This document shows, one piece after another, positions 17,316-25,938 of a stretch of 64,000 nucleotides of DNA. The notes beneath the pieces are model-generated. The model worked only from the letters and a program-made list of their open reading frames with translations. It made no database searches and was not told the origin of the DNA. Source of the DNA: Mycobacterium sp. ENV421 (lineage in GTDB: Bacteria; Actinomycetota; Actinomycetes; Mycobacteriales; Mycobacteriaceae); the NCBI RefSeq assembly GCF_002887815.1, contig NZ_PDHO01000019.1, forward strand, positions 40,577 to 104,576. Direction: 5' to 3'. The position numbers and the translations under genes are program-made. Position 1 is the stretch's first letter; each line of letters opens with the position of its first letter.

Positions 17316-18653
17316 TCAGGCCCGGAACGCCGAACCCCGCTCCCGGTCCAGATACGTGTCGGCCTTGTTGCGCAGGAAGAACACGTACACCACCAGCGAC
17401 ACCGCGATGCAGACGGTGACATAGCCGATGAACAGCGGTACGTGCCCCTGTTCCTTGGCCGCCTGGTAGATCAGCGGGGCCGTCCCGCCGAAGATCGAGT
17501 TCGCCAGCGCGTACCCGACCCCCACCCCGAGCGCCCGCACCTGCGCCGGGAACAGCTCCGACTTCACCAGCGCGTTGATCGACGTGTATCCCGTCAGGAT
17601 CACGTAGCCGACCGCGACCAACCCGAAAGACGCCAGTGGCGAACGTGTTTGGGGCAGGAACGTGATGAGGACATAGGTGTAGAGCACACCGCCGACACCA
17701 AAGAACACCAACATCGGCTTGCGGCCGATCCGGTCGCTGATGATCCCGCCCACCGGCTGAAGCACCATCAAGAAGATCAGCCCGGTCAGATTCACCCACG
17801 TCGCCGTCATACCCTCGCCCTTGTACGCGGTCTTGACGATCGCCGGCGCATTGACGCTGTAGGTGTAGAACGCCACCGTGCCGCCGAGAGTGATCAGGAA
17901 GCACAGCAGCAACGGCCGCCGGTACTGCGTCAACAAAGTCCGCATGGACCCGGCGCCGCTGTCCTGCCCGGCCTTGGCCGCTTCGATGACCTCCTCGGAG
18001 AGCGACTCGTCCATGGTGCGCCGCAGCCAGAACACCACCACCGCGGCGACGCCACCGATGGCGAACGCGATGCGCCAACCGAATTCGCGCATCTGGTCGT
18101 CATTGAGGAACGACTGCAGGATCAGCAGCGTGAACTGCGCCAGCACGTGCCCACCGATCAGCGTCACGTATTGGAAAGACGAGAAGAATCCGCGCCGCTC
18201 TCGCGTCGCCGCCTCCGACATGTACGTCGCCGACGTGCCGTACTCACCGCCGGTCGCGAAGCCCTGCACCAGCCGGGCGACGATCAGGACGATCGGCGCC
18301 GCCATCCCGATCAACGCTTGCGACGGGACGACCGAAATCATCAACGAGCACAGTGCCATCAGCGACACACTCACCGTCAGCGCGGCGCGCCGGCCATGCC
18401 GGTCGGCGTACCGGCCGAAGAACCAGGATCCGACGGGACGCATCACGAAGGTGATCGCGAATATCGCGTACACGTACACCGTCGAGTTCTTCTCGGACTC
18501 ATCGAAGAACTGGCCCTCGAAATACGTTGCGAACACGGTGTAGACGTAGACGTCGTACCACTCGACCAAGTTGCCCGACGACCCTCGGATCGTGTTCCAG
18601 ATCGCCCGCCGGGTCTGGGCGGCGCTCGACCGCGGCACTGTCGTGGTGGTCAT
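17316..18653 (-). CDS. MHS-type MFS transporter (dicarboxylate/alpha-ketoglutarate permease-like)
   Basis: 445 residues, 12 predicted membrane segments. SSGNLVEWYDVYVYTVFATY, FGRYADRHGRRAALTVSV and ARLVQGFATGGEYGTSATYM are the metabolite:H+ symporter (MHS) signatures seen in KgtP, ShiA and ProP-like proteins. Substrate is probably a small organic acid, which would suit the neighbouring citrate synthase, but that is context only. The gene is convergent with citA and divergent from the VOC gene. Confidence 0.9.
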   Translation of the reverse strand: MTTTTVPRSSAAQTRRAIWNTIRGSSGNLVEWYDVYVYTVFATYFEGQFFDESEKNSTVYVYAIFAITFVMRPVGSWFFGRYADRHGRRAALTVSVSLMALCSLMISVVPSQALIGMAAPIVLIVARLVQGFATGGEYGTSATYMSEAATRERRGFFSSFQYVTLIGGHVLAQFTLLILQSFLNDDQMREFGWRIAFAIGGVAAVVVFWLRRTMDESLSEEVIEAAKAGQDSGAGSMRTLLTQYRRPLLLCFLITLGGTVAFYTYSVNAPAIVKTAYKGEGMTATWVNLTGLIFLMVLQPVGGIISDRIGRKPMLVFFGVGGVLYTYVLITFLPQTRSPLASFGLVAVGYVILTGYTSINALVKSELFPAQVRALGVGVGYALANSIFGGTAPLIYQAAKEQGHVPLFIGYVTVCIAVSLVVYVFFLRNKADTYLDRERGSAFRA

Positions 18654-18809
18654 CGTCGCCTCCCTGTGTCAGCCCGAACCGTACTCCACAGCTGGTGATT
18701 TCTGTCGGTACCCGGTGGTTGCATTCGAGGCGGCCGATGAGTTTTCCCCGGCCGCAGTGTCTACATCGGTGGCGGCCCGGCCGGCCGCTTCACACCACAG
18801 GAGGCTTCT

Positions 18810-19259
18810 ATGGCGATCGAGTTCCAACCCGCACTGTCCCCGCACCTGGTCGTCGACGACGCGCCCGCGGCAATCGACTTCTACATCAAGGCGTTCGGCG
18901 CCACCGAGATCGGTCGGGTGCCCCGGCCCGACGGGAAACTGATCCATGCCGCGCTGCAGATCAACGGTGCCATGATCATGCTCAACGACGATTTTCCGGA
19001 GGCGTCGGGCGGCAAATCGATGACGCCGCCGGCGCTGGGCGGCTCCCCGGTGACCATCCATCTGACCGTCACCGACGTGGACGAGAAGTTCCAGCGTGCG
19101 CTCGACGCCGGCGCGACGGTGGTGATGCCGCTCGACGACCAGTTCTGGGGCGATCGGTACGGCATGATCCGGGACCCGTTCGGGCATCAGTGGTCGCTCG
19201 GACAACCGGTGCGTGAGGTCAGCTACGACGAGATCCAGCGGGCGATGAGCCAGGCATGA
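18810..19259 (+). CDS. VOC family (glyoxalase/PhnB-like) protein
   Basis: 149 residues. LSPHLVVDDAPAAIDFYIKA and YGMIRDPFGHQWSLG are the two beta-alpha-beta-beta halves of a vicinal oxygen chelate domain of the PhnB-like type. AGGAGG at 18799-18804 sits five bases before the ATG. It matches Rv0887c by position. The reaction is unknown; members include glyoxalases, resistance and bleomycin-binding proteins. The nucleotidase gene begins seven bases after its stop, probably in the same transcript. Confidence 0.87.
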   Translation: MAIEFQPALSPHLVVDDAPAAIDFYIKAFGATEIGRVPRPDGKLIHAALQINGAMIMLNDDFPEASGGKSMTPPALGGSPVTIHLTVTDVDEKFQRALDAGATVVMPLDDQFWGDRYGMIRDPFGHQWSLGQPVREVSYDEIQRAMSQA

Positions 19260-19266
19260 TGGAGAC

Positions 19267-19740
19267 GTGACCCAGGCTCGCCGCAAGATCCTCTACATCG
19301 ACCTCGACAACACGATGGTCGACTTCGGCCATCGGATCGAGGGCCTCGATCAGGTCGTGGTGGACAAGTACCGCGGCCGGATGGACGAGGCGCCGGGCAT
19401 CTTCGCATTGATGCGTTCGATGCCCGGCGCGATCGAGGCGTTCACCGAGTTGTCGGAGCTGTTCGACACCTACCTGCTGTCCACCGCGCCGTGGCGCAAC
19501 CCGTCGGGGTGGCAGCACAAGATCGAATGGGTGCACGAACACCTTGGGGCCGAGGAGGATTCACCCGCGTACAAGCGACTCATCCTCACTCACCACAAGG
19601 ACCTCAACCGCGGTGACTTCCTCGTCGACGACCGGCCCAACAACGGTGCCGAGCACTTCGAGGGTGAGTGGATCCCGTACGGCTCCGAGCGCTTCCCGGA
19701 CTGGAATGCCGTGCTGAACTACCTGCGGGACAAGGCTTAA
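19267..19740 (+). CDS. 5'(3')-deoxyribonucleotidase-like HAD phosphatase (NT5C family)
   Basis: 157 residues from GTG 19267, just after GGAG. ILYIDLDNTMVDF is HAD motif I (DxDxT); STAPWRNP is the NT5C motif II region; FLVDDRPNNGAEHF is motif IV. The order and spacing fit NT5C-type cytosolic nucleotidases that dephosphorylate (deoxy)pyrimidine monophosphates. The nucleophile aspartate and general acid are present. The stop overlaps the convergent fprB stop by four bases. Confidence 0.85.
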   Translation: MTQARRKILYIDLDNTMVDFGHRIEGLDQVVVDKYRGRMDEAPGIFALMRSMPGAIEAFTELSELFDTYLLSTAPWRNPSGWQHKIEWVHEHLGAEEDSPAYKRLILTHHKDLNRGDFLVDDRPNNGAEHFEGEWIPYGSERFPDWNAVLNYLRDKA

Positions 19741-21422
19741 CGCAACAGCCCGGCGAGCAGCCGCCTGGCCAGCGGCGGCTCCGGCGCCGCGGCGGCCACC
19801 GCGACCATCTCGGACACGTCGGTGAACTTCACCCGCGCCCGTCCCTCGGCGTCGCCGCGGGCCGTCTCCGCTGCGTCGATGGCACGCCAGCCGCGGGCGT
19901 CGACCACATCGGGCTGACGGGAGCGCACCAGCTTGTCCAGCGACGCCGGTCGCGCATCGGGGTTGCCGAGCAAGCCGGCGTTGAAGTCGTCCACCAGGTT
20001 CGAGACAGTCTGCATGGAACAGGATTTGTTGGTGCCGATGAAGCCGGTCGGTCCGCGTTTGATCCAGCCCGCCACGTACGCGCCGGCGATGGGCGAGCCG
20101 GTGACGGGATCGATGACACGCCCGTCCCGGTTGGGGACGACAGCGGAAGCCTCGTCGAACGGCAGGCCGGCGATCGGCGCGCCGCGGTATCCGATCGAGG
20201 TGAGCAGCAGTCCGGCCTCGATCTGCACCGGGTCTTCGGTTCCGGTGCAACGGAATTCGATACCGTCGACCCGTTCGGTACCGAGCACCCGGTGGGGCGT
20301 GAGCCGGTAGGCCAGCCGAATGCGCCTGCGGTCGATGCGGTCGGACGCGACCGGCAGTTTGGCCAAGATCTCGAGTTTGGCGACCGTGACCGCATCGGTG
20401 GCGGTGGCCAGGTCCTCCTGCACCAGGGCGTGGTCGGCGGCGTCGAGGACGACCTCGGCCGTCGACGTCAGCCCGATCAGCTCCGGCAGGGTGAACGCCG
20501 AGTCGACCGGACGCCGCCGCGCCGCGATGACGACTTCGCGCACGCCCGAGCTTCGCAGGGCACTCAGCGCGGCGTCCGAGATGTCGGTGCGGGCCAGGCC
20601 GTCGGGGTCGGCGGTCAGGATCCGAGCGACGTCGAGTGCCACATTGCCGTTGCCGATCACCACGACCCGTTCGTGGCGCAGGTCGACGGGCAGCCCGGCA
20701 AAATCCGGGTGACCGTTGATCCAGGCCACCGTCTCGGTGGCGGTGCCTGCCCCGGGCAGCTCCATGCCGGGGATGTCGAGCCTGCGGTCGTTCGGAGCGC
20801 CGACGGTGTACAGCACCGCGTGGTGGTGCTGTAGCAACTCTTCGTGACGGATGTGTTGTCCCACTTCGACATTGAGGTAGAAGGTGAAGCGTGGGTGACT
20901 GCTGATCCGCTCGAAGAGCCGCGTCACTCCCTTGGTGTGCTGGTGATCGGGAGCGACGCCGGCGCGGACGAGACCGAACGGCGTGGGCAGTTTGTCGAAG
21001 ACGTTGACCCGCACGCCCTTCTGCGTCAGCAGCTCGTCGGCGGCGTAGATGCCCGCGGGCCCGGACCCGACGACGGCCACCGTCAGATCCCCACCGCCAC
21101 GGCGCACCTGCGGCGCGGGCAGCACCGGGGCGAGCTTGGAGGTCGGCGGCACTTTCACCCCCGCGGGCCGCTCGGGATAGAACGCCGCGTTGAGTTCGAC
21201 GAACGGCAGCTGCTGGTCGGTCAGTTTGCTGGCCGGCGCGATGGCACCGACCGGGCAGGCGCTGACGCACGCCCCGCAGTCCACGCATGCGACCGGATCG
21301 ATGTAGAGCATCTCGGCGGTCGCGAAGCCCGGCTCGTCGGGGCTGGGGTGGATGCAGTTGACCGGGCAGGCGTAGACGCAGGACCCGTCGCTGCAGCACG
21401 ACTGGGTGATCACATGGGGCAC
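19737..21422 (-). CDS. fprB: Ferredoxin-fused ferredoxin-NADP reductase
   Basis: 561 residues. An N-terminal ferredoxin domain of about 70 residues holds two Cys clusters (CCSDGSCVYACPVNC and CVDCGACVSACPVGA), probably a 7Fe or 2[4Fe-4S] type. From about residue 110 follows an adrenodoxin-reductase-like flavoprotein with VGSGPAGIYAADELL for FAD and IGNGNVALDVARIL for NADP. It matches mycobacterial FprB (Rv0886). It moves electrons between NADPH and iron-sulphur acceptors. It starts 18 bases downstream of an AurF-like diiron protein on the same strand, which may be its electron acceptor. Confidence 0.95.
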   Translation of the reverse strand: MPHVITQSCCSDGSCVYACPVNCIHPSPDEPGFATAEMLYIDPVACVDCGACVSACPVGAIAPASKLTDQQLPFVELNAAFYPERPAGVKVPPTSKLAPVLPAPQVRRGGGDLTVAVVGSGPAGIYAADELLTQKGVRVNVFDKLPTPFGLVRAGVAPDHQHTKGVTRLFERISSHPRFTFYLNVEVGQHIRHEELLQHHHAVLYTVGAPNDRRLDIPGMELPGAGTATETVAWINGHPDFAGLPVDLRHERVVVIGNGNVALDVARILTADPDGLARTDISDAALSALRSSGVREVVIAARRRPVDSAFTLPELIGLTSTAEVVLDAADHALVQEDLATATDAVTVAKLEILAKLPVASDRIDRRRIRLAYRLTPHRVLGTERVDGIEFRCTGTEDPVQIEAGLLLTSIGYRGAPIAGLPFDEASAVVPNRDGRVIDPVTGSPIAGAYVAGWIKRGPTGFIGTNKSCSMQTVSNLVDDFNAGLLGNPDARPASLDKLVRSRQPDVVDARGWRAIDAAETARGDAEGRARVKFTDVSEMVAVAAAAPEPPLARRLLAGLLR

Positions 21423-21440
21423 AGGCGTGAGTCCTTCGAT

Positions 21441-22457
21441 TTACGCGGCAGCAACCACGTGCTGACGGGCCGGCTCGCTGCGGAAGCGGCTCGGCGTGCC
21501 GTCGATCCGGCAGATCCGCCACACCAGCTTCGCCAACGGATTCATCAGACCGGTGTCCTGGCACAGCATCCGGACATCGCCGAACATGTCGCGCAACATC
21601 TGTCGGGACTGAGGCGAGGAGAAGAAGATGTCCTTGCGCACCGAGCGCGGGATGTCGAATTCTTTCCAGAACGCCTTCGGCGGCACGATGATCGCCGAGC
21701 ACAGCACCCGCATCACCACCGGCACATACAGCGACAGCCAGAACCGCTTGCGGCGCGGCAGGTGCGGCACCCGCTTGCGCAGGTACTCGTGCGCGAACGA
21801 GATGTGCCGGGCTTCCTCGGCGACGTGGATCGCCATCACGCGCTCCATGATCGGGTGCAGCGTCTTGCCTTCGCGCAGAACGTTTTTCTGGGTGTGGTCG
21901 ATGGGCTCTTCACCGGCGAGGATGCCGAACCAGAACGGGATCGGCAGGGGGCCGGCCACCAGTGGGATCGCCGGCTGGACCCACTTGAGCAGGCGCGGCA
22001 TGCCCGGCACGTCGGCGCCGATGTGGTTGACCATCTCCTGGAACATCATCGTGTGGTTGCACTCTTCGACCGCTTCATGCAGGCAGTACCGGTATTCCGG
22101 TGAGCCGTTGGGCGCCCAGAACGCGTACTCCATCAGACCCCGGATGAGGATCGACTCGAAGTGCAGTCCGACCTTGGCCACATTGGATTGACGCCACATG
22201 CCGATCTCGATCTGCCGCTCTTTGGACTGCGACTGATACCAGGGGTGCTGCCCGATCGGGTCGGTCGCGGGCAGGATCCAGCGCTCGTCGTTGGGTATGA
22301 CAGCGAACTCGGGCGAATCCCAGTCGATGTCGGTGTACGGGTTGAAGTTCCGCCGAACTGAGCCTTCGGACAGCGTCATCAGCTTCTCGACATAGGCGGT
22401 GTCGTCCAGCACGTCCATGTTGCGGCGCCAGCGCTGGATGATCTTGGTTCTCGCCAT
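21441..22457 (-). CDS. AurF-like diiron oxygenase-family protein
   Basis: 338 residues. CLHEAVEECNHTMMFQEMV and MAIHVAEEARHISFAHEYL supply paired Glu/His ligand motifs of the ferritin-like diiron AurF (p-aminobenzoate N-oxygenase) family, annotated in many mycobacteria as a metal-dependent hydrolase. It corresponds to Rv0885. GAGGAG lies six bases before ATG 22457. There is no signal peptide. The downstream fprB could supply electrons. Substrate unknown; N-oxygenation or another O2-dependent oxidation is the family expectation. Confidence 0.82.
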   Translation of the reverse strand: MARTKIIQRWRRNMDVLDDTAYVEKLMTLSEGSVRRNFNPYTDIDWDSPEFAVIPNDERWILPATDPIGQHPWYQSQSKERQIEIGMWRQSNVAKVGLHFESILIRGLMEYAFWAPNGSPEYRYCLHEAVEECNHTMMFQEMVNHIGADVPGMPRLLKWVQPAIPLVAGPLPIPFWFGILAGEEPIDHTQKNVLREGKTLHPIMERVMAIHVAEEARHISFAHEYLRKRVPHLPRRKRFWLSLYVPVVMRVLCSAIIVPPKAFWKEFDIPRSVRKDIFFSSPQSRQMLRDMFGDVRMLCQDTGLMNPLAKLVWRICRIDGTPSRFRSEPARQHVVAAA

Positions 22458-22615
22458 GACAGTCTCCTCAATAGAGGTTTACATTTGGGCGGTTGTTGTA
22501 CAAACGGTACCGCAGGTATCGCATACATGTCCATACCCGGTTTCGGGCTCGCTCAACGCCTCGGTGTGCACCCTCTGTTTCATGGGCGAACGCACGGCCT
22601 CCTAGGCTTGGGGGC

Positions 22616-23734
22616 ATGGCTGATGAGTTGACAATCCCCGCCGATCTCAAGCCCGGCGACGGTCGCTTCGGCTGTGGCCCCTCGAAGGTGCGCCCCGCGC
22701 AGCTCGACGCGCTGGCCGCATCGGCCGCCTTGTTCGGCACCTCGCACCGCCAGGCGCCGGTGAAGAACCTGGTCGGCCGGGTCCGCGACGGTCTGCGTGA
22801 GTTCTTCTCGGTGCCCGACGGCTACGAGGTCATCCTGGGCAACGGCGGTGCGACCGCGTTCTGGGACGCCGCCGCGTTCGGGCTGATCGAGAAACGCTCT
22901 CTGCACCTCACGTACGGCGAGTTCTCCTCGAAGTTCGCCTCGGCTGCCACCGCCAACCCGTTCATCGACGACCCGATCGTCATCAAGGCGGACGCGGGCA
23001 GCGCACCCGAGCCGCAGTCCGACCCATCGGTCGACGCGATCGCCTGGGCGCACAACGAGACCTCGACCGGGGTGGCCGTGCCGGTGCGCCGCCCGGAGGG
23101 ATCGGAGAACGCCCTGATCCTGATCGACGCGACCTCCGGGGCCGGCGGGCTGCCGGTCGACGTCAGCGACGTCGACGCCTACTACTTCGCGCCGCAGAAG
23201 AACTTCGCCAGTGACGGTGGCCTGTGGCTGGCCGTCGTCTCCCCCGCCGCGCTGTCCCGCATCGAGGCCATCGCCGGGTCGGGCCGTTGGGTGCCCGACT
23301 TCTTGTCACTGCCGATCGCGGTCGACAACAGCCTCAAGAACCAGACATACAACACCCCGGCGATCGGCACGCTGGTGCTGATGGCCGAGCAGGTCGATTG
23401 GATGAACAGCAACGGCGGGCTGGACTGGGCGGTCAAGCGCACCGCCGACTCGTCGCAGCGGCTGTACTCCTGGGCCGAGGCGTCGTCGTACGCCACCCCG
23501 TTCGTCAGCGATCCCGCGCTGCGGTCGCAGGTCGTCGGCACGATCGATTTCACCGACGAAGTCGACGCCGCGGCGGTGGCCAAGGTGCTGCGGGCCAACG
23601 GCATCGTCGATACCGAGCCGTACCGCAAGCTGGGCCGCAACCAGCTGCGGATCGCGATGTTCCCGGCGATCGAACCCGACGACGTCTCCGCGCTGACGCA
23701 GTGCGTCGACTGGGTCGTCGAACGCCTCGGCTGA
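22616..23734 (+). CDS. serC: Phosphoserine aminotransferase
   Basis: 372 residues. PADLKPGDGRFGCGPSKVRP, FGTSHRQAPVKNLVG, WAHNETSTGV, and DAYYFAPQKNFASDGGLW with the PLP lysine identify the long actinobacterial SerC. It converts 3-phosphohydroxypyruvate and glutamate to phosphoserine in serine biosynthesis. ATG at 22616 gives the standard MADELTIPADLKPGD. The frame is open further upstream (from 22493) but that part is not SerC-like. Corresponds to Rv0884c. Confidence 0.96.
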   Translation: MADELTIPADLKPGDGRFGCGPSKVRPAQLDALAASAALFGTSHRQAPVKNLVGRVRDGLREFFSVPDGYEVILGNGGATAFWDAAAFGLIEKRSLHLTYGEFSSKFASAATANPFIDDPIVIKADAGSAPEPQSDPSVDAIAWAHNETSTGVAVPVRRPEGSENALILIDATSGAGGLPVDVSDVDAYYFAPQKNFASDGGLWLAVVSPAALSRIEAIAGSGRWVPDFLSLPIAVDNSLKNQTYNTPAIGTLVLMAEQVDWMNSNGGLDWAVKRTADSSQRLYSWAEASSYATPFVSDPALRSQVVGTIDFTDEVDAAAVAKVLRANGIVDTEPYRKLGRNQLRIAMFPAIEPDDVSALTQCVDWVVERLG

Positions 23735-23809
23735 CTTCGTCGTCATCCCCGCGTGTCCTAACCGTAATCAAGCCGGGGCTGAGTTAAAGTCCGGGCGAAG
23801 GAGGTCGAC

Positions 23810-24604
23810 ATGCGAGAACTCAGGGTGATCGGACTCGATGTCGACGGCAGGCACATTATTTGCGAAGGTCCCGACCCGGCCGACAAGTTCACCCTGCAGG
23901 TCGACGACCGACTGCGTGCCGCGGTTCGCGGTGACCGGTCGCTGGGCCAGACCCTGAGGGACAAAGAGGTCAAAGGCGTGTTGCGGCCAAGGGATATTCA
24001 GGCGCGCATCCGTGCGGGTGCGTCCGTCGAGCAAGTTGCCGCGTCATCCGGCATGGACATCAGCAAGGTCGAGCGATTCGCCCACCCGGTGCTCTTGGAG
24101 CGCTCTCGGGCGGCCGAGCTGGCCGGCGCCGCGCATCCGGTGCTGGCCGACGGACCCGCGGTGACGACGCTGCTGGACACCGTCACCACCGCCCTGGTGG
24201 CACGGGGGCACAGCCTCGAGTCGACGTCGTGGGACGCCTGGCGCGGTGAAGACGGCCGCTGGGTGGTGCAGATGGCGTGGCAGGCCGGGCTCTCCGACAA
24301 CGTCGCGCACTTCCGCTTCAGCCCCGGCGCCCACGGTGGAACCGTGTCGGCTCTGGACGACGCGGCCAGCGAGCTGATCGACCCGACATTCGAGCGTCCG
24401 CTGCGCCCGGTGGCCGTCGTGGCGCAGTTGGAGTTCGAGGAGCAGCAGCCGCAACCGGCTCCGGCCCCGGTCGAGGAAAAGCAGGCACCCGCTCCGGCCC
24501 CGGCTCCCGCCCCGGCGCCGAGAGCCAAACGCGCCAAGGCCAAGCCGTCGGTCCCCGGCTGGGAGGACGTGCTGCTCGGGGTGCGTTCCAGCGGCGAGCG
24601 CTGA
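23810..24604 (+). CDS. sepH: Septation protein SepH (DUF3071)
   Basis: 264 residues. N-terminal MRELRVIGLDVDGRHIICEG, LRPRDIQARIRAGASVEQVA with a helix-turn-helix-like segment (SSGMDISKVERFAHPVL), and WRGEDGRWVVQMAWQAG match SepH/DUF3071. SepH binds FtsZ and promotes its assembly at the division septum. The C-terminus has a Pro/Ala/Gln linker (APAPAPAPAP) and then a basic stretch. AAGGAGG at 23798-23804 is five bases before the ATG. Position matches Rv0883c. Confidence 0.92.
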   Translation: MRELRVIGLDVDGRHIICEGPDPADKFTLQVDDRLRAAVRGDRSLGQTLRDKEVKGVLRPRDIQARIRAGASVEQVAASSGMDISKVERFAHPVLLERSRAAELAGAAHPVLADGPAVTTLLDTVTTALVARGHSLESTSWDAWRGEDGRWVVQMAWQAGLSDNVAHFRFSPGAHGGTVSALDDAASELIDPTFERPLRPVAVVAQLEFEEQQPQPAPAPVEEKQAPAPAPAPAPAPRAKRAKAKPSVPGWEDVLLGVRSSGER

Positions 24605-24608
24605 CCGA

Positions 24609-24881
24609 CTACTGAGCGGCGGCCATCGCCAGCAGGGTGATCCACCCGCCTGCGACGCCGATACCGGCACCCAGGACGAACCACCGTCGGACCGGAATGC
24701 GCCGCCAGCCCCATAACGTCGGCGCCAGTCCGCCCACCGCGATCAGGTTCAGCACGATCGCCACCAGCGGATGCACCCGCACCATGCCGAGGCTGAGCAC
24801 CACGATCGCGGCGCCCGTCACCGCGGCGACGAAAGCTGCCACGGTCAGACCGGTTCCCCACGGCGTCGTCTCTTCGTTCAC
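24609..24881 (-). CDS. DUF2537 family integral membrane protein
   Basis: 90 residues from GTG 24881, with three hydrophobic segments (TGLTVAAFVAAVTGAAIVVL, LVAIVLNLIAVGGLAPTLWG, WFVLGAGIGVAGGWITLLAM). It corresponds in position and size to Rv0882, a DUF2537 protein of unknown function. The six-copy 36-bp repeat begins 12 bases upstream of its start codon, so the repeat array occupies its whole promoter and leader region. It is convergent with sepH. Confidence 0.8.
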   Translation of the reverse strand: MNEETTPWGTGLTVAAFVAAVTGAAIVVLSLGMVRVHPLVAIVLNLIAVGGLAPTLWGWRRIPVRRWFVLGAGIGVAGGWITLLAMAAAQ

Positions 24882-24892
24882 CGGGTCGTCCC

Positions 24893-25108
24893 CCGGGTCG
24901 CTTCGCTCCTGCCCACCGGGTCAACTCCCCGGGTCGCTTCGCTCCTGCCCACCGGGTCAACTCCCCGGGTCGCTTCGCTCCTGCCCACCGGGTCAACTCC
25001 CCGGGTCGCTTCGCTCCTGCCCACCGGGTCAACTCCCCGGGTCGCTTCGCTCCTGCCCACCGGGTCAACTCCCCGGGTCGCTTCGCTCCTGCCCACCGGG
25101 TGAACTTT
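24893..25108. repeat. Six tandem copies of a 36-bp unit
   Basis: Six head-to-tail units begin at 24893, 24929, 24965, 25001, 25037 and 25073. Each starts CCGGGTCGCTTCGCTCCTGC and runs on through CCACCGGGTCAACTCC. The copies look identical by eye until the last few bases of the sixth, which ends TGAACTTT. A truncated CCGGGTCGTCC at 24881-24891 looks like a partial seventh. The array fills the space between the SpoU methyltransferase stop and the DUF2537 start, both on the minus strand. Read on that strand every unit holds a TTGACC and a GGCAGGAG. Confidence 0.95.
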
Positions 25109-25110
25109 AG

Positions 25111-25938
25111 TCACCGCGCCCGCTCGTAGAACGCCAGCGCCGCAGCGGTCGCAACATTCAGCGAATCGGTACCCCGCGACATCGGGATGCGGACCCGGAC
25201 ATCGCTGGCCCGCATCGCCGTCTCGGTCAGACCGGGCCCCTCGGCGCCGACCAGCACCGCGACCCGGTTCTCCGCCAACCCGGCCATCGCCTCGGCCAGG
25301 GTCTGCGCCGCCGGATCGGGCGTCATGGCCAGCAGCCGGAATCCGCGCTCCCGCAACTCGGCGATATCGGCCGGCCACCGCTCGGCGCGAGCGAACGGCA
25401 CCAGCAGGGCGTGCCCCATCGACACCCGCACCGCACGGCGATACAGCGGGTCGGCGCACCCGGAACCGAAGATGACCGCGTCCACGCCGAGCCCGGCAGC
25501 GTTGCGGAAGATCGAGCCGAGGTTCTCGTGGTCGTTGACGCCTTCGAGCACCGCGACCGTGCGCGCGTCGTCGAGCACTTCTGCCAACGTCAGCGCCGGT
25601 GGCCGGCGAGCCGCCGCGAGCACACCGCGGTTGAGGTGGAACCCGACCACCTCGGCCATCACCTCGGCGGTGGCGCGGTAGAACGGCGCCGGCACCCCGG
25701 ACAGGTCGTCACCGAGTTCGGCCAGCCGGCGGTCGGTACCGAGGAACGCGTGCGGTGTGAACCGTGAGGCGATCATCCGCTGGGCCACCAGCACGCCTTC
25801 GGCGATCACCAATCCCTTGCCGCTGGGAAGGTCCGGTCGGCGGTCGACACTGTTGAGGTCGCGGAAGTCGTCGACGCGGGGATCACCCGGATCGGTGATA
25901 TCGACGACTTCTATCGCGCCAAAAGCCTTCTCGCTCAC
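25111..25938 (-). CDS. SpoU/TrmH family RNA 2'-O-methyltransferase
   Basis: 275 residues from GTG 25938. VLEGVNDHENLGSIFRNAAG, VGAEGPGL and PMSRGTDSLNVATAAALAFY are the three SPOUT knot motifs that bind SAM and the RNA ribose. It should methylate a 2'-OH in rRNA or tRNA; the exact site is unknown. Corresponds to Rv0881. The GTG start overlaps the stop of the upstream MarR gene as GTGA, so the two are translationally coupled. Confidence 0.93.
   Translation of the reverse strand: MSEKAFGAIEVVDITDPGDPRVDDFRDLNSVDRRPDLPSGKGLVIAEGVLVAQRMIASRFTPHAFLGTDRRLAELGDDLSGVPAPFYRATAEVMAEVVGFHLNRGVLAAARRPPALTLAEVLDDARTVAVLEGVNDHENLGSIFRNAAGLGVDAVIFGSGCADPLYRRAVRVSMGHALLVPFARAERWPADIAELRERGFRLLAMTPDPAAQTLAEAMAGLAENRVAVLVGAEGPGLTETAMRASDVRVRIPMSRGTDSLNVATAAALAFYERAR

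Noticed and set aside
22496..22503. TTGTACAA palindrome upstream of the AurF-like gene as an operator
   Set aside because: Only eight bases, symmetry does not extend, and no adjacent regulator gene.
24893..25108. Possible CRISPR array (36-bp period)
   Set aside because: Units are contiguous and identical throughout with no spacers between them, and there are no cas genes nearby.
24878..25459. Minus-strand open frame running through the 36-bp repeats giving GRSEATRG peptides
   Set aside because: It exists only because 36 is divisible by three and the region is stop-poor; it overlaps spoU in another frame and has no homology.
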